Below are positions 38,524-46,958 of a DNA stretch of 64,000 nt, piece by piece (the first letter of the stretch is position 1; each line of letters starts with the position of its first letter). The position numbers were made by a program, and so were the translations under genes. Under the pieces are notes generated by a model. That model was not told the origin of the DNA, did not search any database, and saw only the letters and a list, made by a program, of their open reading frames with translations. The DNA comes from CAWBVG01 sp963792175 (GTDB lineage: Bacteria > Acidobacteriota > Vicinamibacteria > Vicinamibacterales > CAVVIG01): positions 46,147 to 110,146 of the forward strand of contig CAWBVG010000043.1 of NCBI GenBank assembly GCA_963792175.1. Direction: 5' to 3'.

Positions 38524-41501
38524 CTAGAAGATCACCCGGAAGCCGAGACGCATCGTTCGCGGACCGAGGATCGCCGTCGGCTGCAGGTACCCCGTGCCGG
38601 TCGACACGGTGATCGTCTCGGCCGCGTACGCGTTCGCGATGTTGAACACGTCGAGGAACAGCCGGACTGCGCGGCTCGCTGCCGAGATTCACGGTCTTCT
38701 CGACGCGGATGTCGAGGACCGAGATGTTGTCCTGCTTGTTGTCGCGTACTCGTCGGCGTAGACCGTCGTGTTCGTCGAGCTGCCGCCGCGTGCCGCACTG
38801 AACGGCAGGCGCAGGAAGCGGGGGCCGACGACCGAGAGCGTGCGCGCGAAGTTCACGCCCGCCTGGAACCGGTAGACCGGGCTGATGCTGATGCCGCACG
38901 GCGCTTTGTAGATGCCGTTGAGCCTTGAAGCTCGAAGCCGCGGTAGTCGTAGTCGAACGGCCCGTTCGGCGTGTTCGGGAACGTCAGCGGGAAGTCGTGC
39001 TGCCAGGTGTAGCCGAAGCCGGCGCTGAGCGAGTAGTTGTGGCTCTGCCGCTTGTTCACCGAGAGCTCGAACGTCTTGTAGGTGCCGTTCTGCGCCGCGT
39101 TCTGCAGATCTGCGTCGTCGGGATACACGCAGGTCGGCGTCGGCGAGGTGACGGTCGCCGTGCAACCGATCATCAGCGCGTCGGGATGCCGTAGAACGTC
39201 AGCGTCTGATCGTCCGCCGTTGCCGGCGACGTTGTCCGGCCCGTTGTCGACGAACGTGAACGGCACCGTGTAGGCGCTGACGCCGGACGCTGCGGCTGAT
39301 ACGTGTTGGTCTGGTCGTTACCGTGTTGTAGACGAAGCCGACGCGCGCGCCGACGCCTTCGGTGAGCTGCCGCTCGACGAGACGGTCGCCTGCGTGCGAG
39401 TCCGGCTGCTTGATGTTCGGATCGACGCTGCATCGCTGCCCGCGAGCGCGCTCGCGGTCAATCGCACCCTGCTCGCCACTCGCTTGTCACCCGCGATGCA
39501 GGTCGGCGCACCGTCGTGTCGGTCCAGCTGTAGGTGATGCTCTTGGTCGCCTGGTTCGGGTTGGCGTTCGCCGCGACGCCGACGCCCGGGTTGAACCGGT
39601 AGAGGCCGTAGTTCGCCTTCAACACGGTCTTGCCGTTGCCCGTGAGGTCGTAGCTGACGCCGAGGCGCGGCACGACCGAGTTCCATTTCAGGTAGTGCGT
39701 CTCGGCAAACGTCTGCGCCGGGATGCTCGACGCCGGTCGGGAACGTGTACGCCAGCTGGTGCTGCTCCGGCGTGAACACGTCGTAGCGGTCGAACCGCAG
39801 GCCGAGGTTGAACGTCGCGCGGCCGATCGCCCACTGGTCGGTCACGAAGAACGTCGATCGTGTTCGAGCTTCGCGACGCTCAGCAGGTTGCCGTTCGGCC
39901 CGTCGCCGAGGCTGCCGACGCTGCGTGGCGGTCGGCGCAGCCGAAGATCACCGACGTCGCCGCGCCGTTGCTGTCGATGTTCTCGCGGATGTTGCCGCCG
40001 ACGCGACCTGCGTGTAGCCGTACCAGCCGTCTCCTTCAGCAGTTCGCCGCCGAACTTGAAGGTGTGCGAGCTGCCCTGCAGCTGTCCTTGAAGTAGGTCA
40101 GCGCGCCGGTGGCCTGACGCCGCTGCGCGGTCGGTCTGTTCCTTCTGGTCGCGCCCCGAAGTACTGCGCGAGCTGGTTGTCGACCTGCTCGTGCGCAGCG
40201 GCTGTCGGTGTTGGTGAGCAGCGGGAAGTAGTAGCCGAAGTCGCCGTAGCGCGCTTCGAGGTACATGCTTGTCGCTGACCGTGCCGTTCCATTCACCCTT
40301 GTAGACCCAGCTGCCCGAGATCTGCTTGTAGCGTCTGCTCCGGCGACGTGTAGGTGTAGGTCGCCGACGGCAGGCGGTTCGGCTGCTCCTTCTGGCCCCA
40401 CTGGTAGTAGCCAATCAACTTGTTCTTCTGGTTGATCTGGTAGGTGGCCTTGCCGACCGCGTTCCACAGCTTCGTGTCGAAAGCGTCTTGTCGAACCGTG
40501 AAGTTCGGCTGCGCCACCGCGTTGAACTGCTTGCGGAGGTGCCGAAATACCACCACGCTTGTCCTTCTTGATCGGGCCGCCGGCGTTGATGTCGTGGTCG
40601 TAGTACTTCAGCGATCTCGTTGCTGTGCTCGCGGATCGCGCTGCGCAGTTGGTCCTTGAACGCCGTCGGCGCGAGATACGTCGTCGGGCATGTTCGAGCC
40701 CTGCAGCGCGTTGTTGTACCAGTCGAGGTAGATACTCGCCCTGGAACTGGTTGCCGCCCGACTTGCGCGATGAACTGGCTCTGCACGCCGGGGTTCGGCA
40801 TCTCGGCGCGACTGGCCGATCGTGCCGAGGAACGCTTCTTCGAGCGACGCGTAGTCGAAGTAGAAGCCGGCGCCGCCGGTGCCTTCGGTGGTGTTGATGC
40901 CTTCGATCAGCACGCGCACCTGGCCGCTGAAGCCGTAGGCGGTGTAGCCGGTCTGCGTGCCGGCGCGGTTGCCGCCGACGTCGATGCGGTCCATCTCCAC
41001 CGCCGGCGTCACGGCGAGCAGCGCCCACATGTCGCGGCCGTTCGGGATCGACTGCAGCTGCTCCATCTTGAAGTTCTGCTGCACGCGCGGTCGTGGTCGT
41101 GTCGATGACCGGCGACGCGCCGCTGACGGTCACGGTCTCCTGCAGCGTCGCCAGCGCGAGCTCGACGTTGACGCTTGGCGGTGAAGCCGAGCGAGATCGA
41201 CGATGCCTCGCGCTTCAGCGTGTTGAAGCCGGCAAGCTCGAAGGTCACGGTGTAGGTGCCGGGAGGCACCGCCGGGAAACGGTAGTTGCCGCTCGGCATC
41301 GGTCACCGTCGTCTGCGACGCCGAGCATCGACGGGCTGGTGGCGGTCACGGTGACGCCGGGCAGCACGCCGCCCTGCGTCGGCCACCTTGCCCTTGATCG
41401 TGCCGGTGCTGCTGGCGCCGCCGCCCTGTGCGAACGCGGTCGTCGCGAGCAGGCATGCAGCCAGCACCGCGACGGCCAGATTGGAACCCTCGACGTTTCA
41501 T
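38524..41501 (-). pseudogene. Oar-like TonB-dependent receptor 5, densely frameshifted
   Basis: ATG 41501 begins MKRRGF. A frame change within the first dozen codons leads to the signal peptide LAVAVLAACLLATTAFAQ. The regulatory domain (GTIKGKVAD, GVLPGVTVTATSP), plug (VSGASPVIDTTTTA, VLIEGINTTEGTGGAGFYFDY, KSGGNQFQGEY) and barrel (HDINAGGPIKKDK, YQINQKNKLIGYYQWGQKEQ) are recovered only by switching frame every 35-120 bases. Most shifts look like one inserted base, for example near 40610, 40679, 40731, 40765 and 40809. It ends in MRLGFRVIF. No nonsense codon is needed once the shifts are removed. Confidence 0.8.
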
Positions 41502-41739
41502 GAACGCCCTCCTCCTTCAGTCACGCAAAACAGCCAATGATCGCTGGTGTAAGACGACGAGCGACGCAAACACCGTGCTGGATACGGAAGGGGCGAAGCT
41601 TAGCATCGAACCCTTGGGCGGGCAATTAGTTACCACCGATGCCCGACGGTGAATCTGCTCAGGATTCTTCACGGAAATCCAACTTTTTGGTGATGAAGAA
41701 TCCGTTGCAGCGAATCCGGGACGGTGGGCGGAAGCGAAA

Positions 41740-41877
41740 GCAGGGGAACTGGACGACAGGAAAGCGTGCTGGACGGCAGGATGGGTCGGAGGCGCCGGAA
41801 CGGGAACGACGAGGAAGGGCGGATGGGCTCGGGAACGTCCCGTCCTGCCCCTCCAGCCCTTCCCGCCTTCCTGCCTC
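41740..41877. repeat. Word foldback, GGCAGGAAGGGC type
   Basis: The left arm (41745-41835) has GGACGACAGGAAAGCG, GGACGGCAGGATGGG and GGAACGACGAGGAAGGGC words. The right arm (41836-41877) has GTCCTGCCCCTCCAGCCC and TTCCCGCCTTCCTGCC. It abuts the atpE stop. The vocabulary is shared with 334-424, 49219-49288 and 63634-63795. Confidence 0.75.
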
Positions 41878-42220
41878 AGAACGGGACGACGAAGAAGAGA
41901 ATCAGCGCGATCAGCAGCACGTAGATGACGAGCGACTCGATGAGCACCAGACCCAGAATCAGGTTGCCGCGGATCTCGCCCGCGGCGCTCGGGTTCCGCG
42001 CGATGCCTTCGACGGCCGCGCTGAGGCCCTTGGCCTGACCGAGCGCGCCGAACGCGGCGGCGAAGGCCAGCGCAAAGCCGCCGGTGATGATCGACCACTG
42101 GGCGACCACGTTTCTGGCGGCCGGCGCTCCTGCCGCTGCCGCTTCCTGCGCGTGCAGGGGGGACGCCAACGCCACCGCTGCCAGGGTCACCATCGCGAAG
42201 ACAAAAAGCTTTCTACTCAC
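41876..42220 (-). CDS. atpE: F0F1 ATP synthase subunit c with signal-like N-terminus
   Basis: This 114-residue protein has an N-terminal 25-residue signal-like segment (MSRKLFVFAMVTLAAVALAS) before the two-helix hairpin. Helix 1 has GALGQAKGL; the polar loop is ARNPSAAGEIRG; helix 2 has LVLIESLVIYVLL with the ion-carrying Glu. The Gln in helix 1 with Glu-Ser-x3-Tyr in helix 2 matches the pattern of Na+-binding c-rings (Ilyobacter type); proton-binding cyanobacterial rings have Ala in place of that Ser. Ion specificity is inference. It follows atpB on the same strand; atpF and the F1 genes are not downstream. Confidence 0.92.
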   Translation of the reverse strand: MSRKLFVFAMVTLAAVALASPLHAQEAAAAGAPAARNVVAQWSIITGGFALAFAAAFGALGQAKGLSAAVEGIARNPSAAGEIRGNLILGLVLIESLVIYVLLIALILFFVVPF

Positions 42221-42221
42221 A

Positions 42222-42275
42222 TCGCCTCCTGAAAAATCGCCAATTCGCCAATTCGCTGATTCGCCAATGTCGGGT
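42222..42275. repeat. Tandem word repeat, CGCCAATTCG type
   Basis: The atpB-atpE spacer has ATCGCCAATTCGCCAATTCG followed by CTGATTCGCCAATG, three to four copies of a ten-base word. No complementary arm is evident. Confidence 0.65.
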
Positions 42276-42277
42276 CT

Positions 42278-43069
42278 CTAGACTTCCCCTGCGGCCATTT
42301 CCCCGTGTTCGTGCTGCTCGTGCTCCGTTGCCACGGCCCCGCCCAGGTAAATCGTCGTGAGCAGCACGAAGATGAATGCCTGCAGCGACGCGGTGATGAG
42401 GCCGAGGAACATCATCGGCAGCGGCACGAGAAAGGGAATGATGCTGAAGAGGATCAGGATGACCAGATCCTCGCCGAAGATGTTGCCGAACAGCCGCAGC
42501 GACAACGACAGCACGCGCGAGAGATGGCTGATGATCTCGATCGGCAGCATGATCGGCGCGAGAAAGATCGGCGCGCCGGGCGGCGCGGCAAAGTGCTTCA
42601 GGTAATGTCCGAGGCCCTGCTCTTTCACGCCCTGCAGGTGGTAATAGACGGCGACGGTCAGCGCGCAGCCGAGCGTCACGTTGATGTTGGCGGTCGGCGA
42701 CTTCAGGCCTGGAATCAGGCCCATCAGGTTCCCCGTCAGGATGAAGACGAACATCGTCGTGACGATGGCGAGATAGCGCGGACCCTTGTGGCCGACGTAG
42801 TCGTGCAGCATGCCCTGCATCGCGGCGACGCCGTCTTCGAGCACGATCTGCAGTTTTCCGGGGTTGTCGACGCTGAGGCTGCGCCGCGCGACGAGACACA
42901 GCACGGTGACCGCGAGCACGATCAGCGCCGACATCACGAGGTAGTCGGGGATGATGTCGCCGTGCGCCGGCACGGGACGGCCGAGCGCGCGGAGCAGCGC
43001 CGCCGCCATGGGGCCGAACGCAGCATTCACGGCCTGGACGATCCAGAGTTCGTGCTCTAACTTTTCCAT
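42278..43069 (-). CDS. atpB: F0F1 ATP synthase subunit a
   Basis: The start is ATG 43069 (MEKLEHELWIVQAVNAAFG), giving 263 residues. It is a membrane protein of the proton or sodium half-channels. Conserved features are DYVGHKGPRYL, TGNLMGLIPG, PTANINVTLGCAL and LSLSLRLFGNIFGEDLV, which carries the essential Arg facing the c-ring. The C-terminus is unusually His-rich (ATEHEQHEHGE). Its start overlaps the end of the atpI frame by 13 bases. It lies upstream of atpE. Confidence 0.95.
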   Translation of the reverse strand: MEKLEHELWIVQAVNAAFGPMAAALLRALGRPVPAHGDIIPDYLVMSALIVLAVTVLCLVARRSLSVDNPGKLQIVLEDGVAAMQGMLHDYVGHKGPRYLAIVTTMFVFILTGNLMGLIPGLKSPTANINVTLGCALTVAVYYHLQGVKEQGLGHYLKHFAAPPGAPIFLAPIMLPIEIISHLSRVLSLSLRLFGNIFGEDLVILILFSIIPFLVPLPMMFLGLITASLQAFIFVLLTTIYLGGAVATEHEQHEHGEMAAGEV

Positions 43070-43702
43070 TGAATTCCGCGCACGGCTTCGACCGCGACCG
43101 CGACGACCAGCGAGGACGCGCCGGCAAAGACCGCCAGAGGCGGCAGGCGCAAACGCGCCATTATCACGTACGCGGCGACGGCGAGTATAGCGTACCTTGT
43201 GAAAAACTTCACCAGCCCGATCGCCATCCTGACGCCCGTGCCGGCGCCCTCCGCCCCGGTCAACGCGTCGATGCCCGCCCTTGATCCCGCGGTACGAAAT
43301 CCACGCCAGCGCGCCGCCGCCGAACACCCCGAGCGGCGCCTGAACATGCCCCCGCGCCACGGCCCAGGCCGCCGCGGCAATGGCCGCGCAGGCGATCAGC
43401 GCATCGCGCTCCACGCGCCGCAGGGCCGGATGGGATTCAGGCACGATCCGGAGGCTTGGAGTGCGCTTGCGAGCCTCTGCCAAGCGTCTTGGTGACAGCG
43501 TGCGGTACACGTTGAGCACGCCCGCCACGAACCCGAGCCCGGTAAACAGCCAGGTCAACCACGGGGCCGTCCCGAACCACGCATCCAGCACGCGCCCGAA
43601 CCACCAGCCAAGCGCGAGCGCCACGACGAACGACAGCATGCCCGCGCTCAGCTCCCACGCCGTGCGCACCATGTTCGCGTCGGATTTGTTGAAGCCGGTC
43701 AT
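43057..43702 (-). CDS. AtpZ and AtpI (ATP synthase assembly/subunit I), run together by a frameshift
   Basis: The first part (from ATG 43702) is a two-helix protein, LSAGMLSFVVALALGWWFGR and WLTWLFTGLGFVAGVLNVYR, typical of AtpZ. It runs without a stop into a second part (VERDALIACAAIAAAAWAV to GALAWISYRGIKG). That part changes frame near 43280 and ends FFTRYAILAVAAYVIMARL to VEAVRGIQWKS at 43057, as expected for AtpI. A GTG near 43447 (VPESHPALRRVER) is a plausible separate AtpI start, so two genes joined by an indel are likelier than a true fusion. These proteins assist c-ring assembly or Mg uptake. Confidence 0.7.
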
Positions 43703-43707
43703 TCACG

Positions 43708-43800
43708 GCCTTTCACGAAGCCTCGAAGAACACGAAGATACACGAAGCATACAGAAAGGTCTTCGTGGTCTTCGTGTTGCTTCGGTCTTCGTGATGAGTC
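43708..43800. repeat. Word foldback, CACGAAG/CTTCGTG type
   Basis: The left arm (43711-43750) repeats CACGAAG and GAACACGAAGATACACGAAG. The right arm (43758-43796) repeats TCTTCGTGG, TCTTCGTGTTG and TCTTCGTGATG. The loop is under ten bases. The words recur at 61835-61930. It separates nuoN from the ATP synthase genes. Confidence 0.82.
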
Positions 43801-43807
43801 GTGGGAC

Positions 43808-45292
43808 TCAGCGCAGCGCGGCGGCGACAGCGGCGGCGCCCAGCGTCCGCGCCGACAGCTCCGCCACCTCGAACAACAGCCGCGGATAGACGCCGATGAC
43901 GAGCGTGCCGAGTACGGCGACGCCCAGCACGACCGCCAGCGCCGGGCTGGTCGTCGGCTGCGATCCGATCGTCTCCTTCTTCAGGTACATGAAGACGACG
44001 ATGCGGATGTAGTAGTAGAGGGAGATCGCGCTGTTGAGGACGCCGATGACGCGCCAGCCCGTAGTAGCTGCGCGTCAATCGCCGCGCTGAACAGCCAGAA
44101 CTTGCCCATGAAGCCGGCGGTCGGCGGGATGCCGCCGAGCGACAGCATGAACAGCAGCATCGCAAACGCGGCGAACGGATTCCGGAAAGCCAGCCCGCTG
44201 AAGTCCTTCAGCTCGTCGCCGACCACGTCCTGCGCGGCGCAGCATGACGACGACGGCGAAGGCGCCGAGCTGCATGAAGGAGTAGACCAGCAGGTAGATC
44301 AGCGCCGCCGTGATGCCGCGCGGGTTCGTCGGCGTCCACGCCACGATGCCGATCAGGATGTAACCCGCATGGGCGATCGACGAATACGCCAGCATGCGCT
44401 TGATGTTCGTCTGCGTCACCGCGGCGACGTTGCCGACGGTCATCGTCACGATCGCCAGCACCTCGAAGAGCAGCCGCCAGTCGGCGTTCATCGACGGCAG
44501 CCCTTCCACGAAGATCCGGATCAGCATCGCGAACGACGCCGCTTTCGAGCCGACCGACAGGAACGCCGTGATCGGCGTCGGCGCCCCTTCGTACACGTCG
44601 GGCGCCCACATGTGGAACGGCACCGCGGCGATCTTGAACCCGACGCCGGCCACGACCAGAATCACGGCGAGCACCAGACGCGGATCCTGCTCCTGCCCGG
44701 TGAACACCGTCGCCATCGTCCGCAGGTTCGTCGTCCCCGAGAGTCCGTACATCAACGACATCCCGTACAGCAGGATGCCGAGCGAGAACGCACCGAGGAG
44801 GAAGTACTTGACCGCCGCCTCGTTCGATCGCTGGTTCGGCTTGATGAATCCCGCCAGGATGTAGAACGACACCGCCATCGTCTCGAGGCCGATGAAGATG
44901 GTGATGAGATCGATGCCGCCGGCCATCACGAACATGCCGAGCGTGGCGCACAGGATGAGGAAGTAGTACTCGCCGGGCGAAGCCCCTTCGACCGCCAGGT
45001 AGCGTACCGACATCAGGACGGTGATCGCGGCCGCGAAGAGGAAGACGACCTTGAAGAAGAGCGCGAACTGATCGACCGCCATCAGCCCGTGCGCGACCTC
45101 CACGCGCGTCGATGTGAACGGCAACAGCGACAGCGCCGTCGCGCCGAGCGCCAGCAGCGTCACCCAGGCGAGCGCGGCGCGCTGCGACTTCGGCAGCGCG
45201 ACGTCAGCAATGAGGACGAGCAGCGCGCCGACCGTGAGCACGAGCTCCGGCAGGATGTAATAGAAGTCGGTGAGCGAGATTCCCGGCGGCAT
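43808..45292 (-). CDS. nuoN: NADH-quinone oxidoreductase subunit N, two frameshifts
   Basis: This antiporter-like membrane subunit has GASPGEYYFLILCATLGMFV, FIGLETMAVSFYILAGF, the AAVKYFLLGAFSLGILLYG helix with its conserved Lys, FKIAAVPFHMWAPDVYEGAPTP, and KRMLAYSSIAHAGY. The frame changes near 44235 (into VGDELKDFSGLAF) and again near 44058 (into GWRVIGVLNSAISLYYYIRIV). It ends ARTLGAAAVAAALR. Its ATG overlaps the nuoM stop (ATGA). The usual length is restored when both shifts are removed. Confidence 0.93.
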
Positions 45293-46911
45293 CAGCGCTT
45301 TTCAGGCAACGGATTGCCGTTGGCGTCGCACGGCGCCGCCGCCAGGAACTGGGCGGCCGGGTTCTGCGCCACCACCGCGGCCGTCACCGGTTTGGGCGTC
45401 GGATCGCAATTGGCGAGATAAGCCTGCGCGTACTGCGGACTCACCCGTTCGACGATGTGCTGCACCGATTTCTCGAGCCGGCGCAGGAACGGCGCCGGAT
45501 AGATGCCCATCCACACCGCGAGGATCAACAGCGGCGCGAAGGTGGCGAACTCGCGCTGTCCCATGTCGAGCAGCCGCTCGTTTTTCGGGTTCTCGATCTT
45601 GCCGAACATCGTGCGCTGATACAGGTAGAGCATGTAGGCCGCGCCCAGCACGACGCCGCTGGCCGCGAACGCCGCCCACACCTTGCTGGCGACGAACACG
45701 CCCTGCAGGATCAGGAACTCGCCGATGAATCCGTTCAGCGTCGGCAGTCCGATCGACGACATCGTCATGACCAGGAACACGGCGGCGTAGACCGGCATCA
45801 CCTTCGACAGGCCGCCGTACTCCGAGATCTCCCGCGTGTGCCGCCGCTCGTAGACGACGCCGACCAGCAGGAAGAGTGCGCCGGTCGAGATGCCGTGATT
45901 GAGCTGCTGGACGATGCTGCCGGTGATCCCGACCGGGTTCAGCGCGAACATGCCGAGCATCACGACCGCCATGTGGCTGACCGACGAGTAGGCGACCAGC
46001 CGCTTCCAGTCCTTCTGCGCCAGCGCGACCAGCGCGCCGTAGACGATGCCGATGATCGACAGCAGCACCATCATCGGCACGAAATGGCGCGACGCGTCGG
46101 GCAGGATCGGCAGGCTGAACCGCAGGAAGCCGTAGGTCCCCATCTTCAGGAGGACGGCGGCCAGAATCACCGAGCCGGCCGTCGGCGCATCGGTATGCGC
46201 GTCAGGCAGCCAGGTGTGGAACGGGAACATCGGCACCTTGATCGCGAACCCGAGGAAGAAGGCGAGGAAGACCCACCACTGCAGATTGAACGGCACCGCG
46301 AGCTTGTGGAATTGCGTGATGTCGAACGTGTACACGCCGGTCAGCGTGTGGTTGTAGAAGTAGAGCGCCAGGATCCCCAGCAGCATGACGACGCTGCCGA
46401 CGAGCGTGTAGAGGAAGAACTTGATCGCCGAGTACAGCCGGTTGGCGCTGCCCCAGATGCCGATCAGGAAATACATCGGCACCAGCATCACTTCCCAGAA
46501 CAGGAAGAACAGCAGGAAGTCGAGCGCCATGAAGGCGCCGAGCATGCCGGTCTGCAGCAGCAGCAGGAAGATGTCGTACTCCTTGACCCGCTCGGTGATG
46601 GCCGTCCACGACGACAGCACCGCGATGGTCCCCATCATCGTCGTCAGCAGGATCAGCAGCGTGCTCAGGCCGTCGACGCCGAGGAAGTACTCGGCGCCGA
46701 CCGACGGAATCCACGCCGCGCGCTCGACGAACTGGAAGTCGGCGGCGTTCGGATCGAACCAGAACCACAGCGGCACCGAGACGAGGAAGCCGGCGAAGGC
46801 GGTGAGGTTCGCCACCCACTTGATGGCGTTCTCGTTCTGCTTGTTCAGCAGCAGGATCACGAGCGCCCCGACCGCCGGCGTGAAGAGAATGATCGAAAGG
46901 TAGTGATTCAT
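45292..46911 (-). CDS. nuoM: NADH-quinone oxidoreductase subunit M
   Basis: This intact 539-residue antiporter-like subunit has ERVKEYDIFLLLLQTGM, LFFLFWEVMLVPMYFLIGIWG (conserved Glu of TM5), FAIKVPMFPFHTWLPDAHTDAPT (conserved Lys, broken helix TM7) and DWKRLVAYSSVSHMAVV. A 45-residue Ala/Pro-rich tail (DPTPKPVTAAVVAQNPAAQF) extends beyond the usual end. It overlaps nuoN by four bases; nuoL ends 47 bases upstream. Confidence 0.96.
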   Translation of the reverse strand: MNHYLSIILFTPAVGALVILLLNKQNENAIKWVANLTAFAGFLVSVPLWFWFDPNAADFQFVERAAWIPSVGAEYFLGVDGLSTLLILLTTMMGTIAVLSSWTAITERVKEYDIFLLLLQTGMLGAFMALDFLLFFLFWEVMLVPMYFLIGIWGSANRLYSAIKFFLYTLVGSVVMLLGILALYFYNHTLTGVYTFDITQFHKLAVPFNLQWWVFLAFFLGFAIKVPMFPFHTWLPDAHTDAPTAGSVILAAVLLKMGTYGFLRFSLPILPDASRHFVPMMVLLSIIGIVYGALVALAQKDWKRLVAYSSVSHMAVVMLGMFALNPVGITGSIVQQLNHGISTGALFLLVGVVYERRHTREISEYGGLSKVMPVYAAVFLVMTMSSIGLPTLNGFIGEFLILQGVFVASKVWAAFAASGVVLGAAYMLYLYQRTMFGKIENPKNERLLDMGQREFATFAPLLILAVWMGIYPAPFLRRLEKSVQHIVERVSPQYAQAYLANCDPTPKPVTAAVVAQNPAAQFLAAAPCDANGNPLPEKR

Positions 46912-46958
46912 AACGTTGCTCGGAGTCGGCCGTCGCCCTGCACTCGCGACGCAACAGA

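Noticed and set aside
38524..41501. Programmed ribosomal frameshifting in receptor 5
   Set aside because: Dozens of shifts in one gene without a common slippery site cannot be programmed; sequence error or decay is far simpler.
43057..43702. A genuine AtpZ-AtpI fusion protein
   Set aside because: A frameshift in the second half and a plausible internal GTG start indicate two genes joined by sequence error rather than a fusion.
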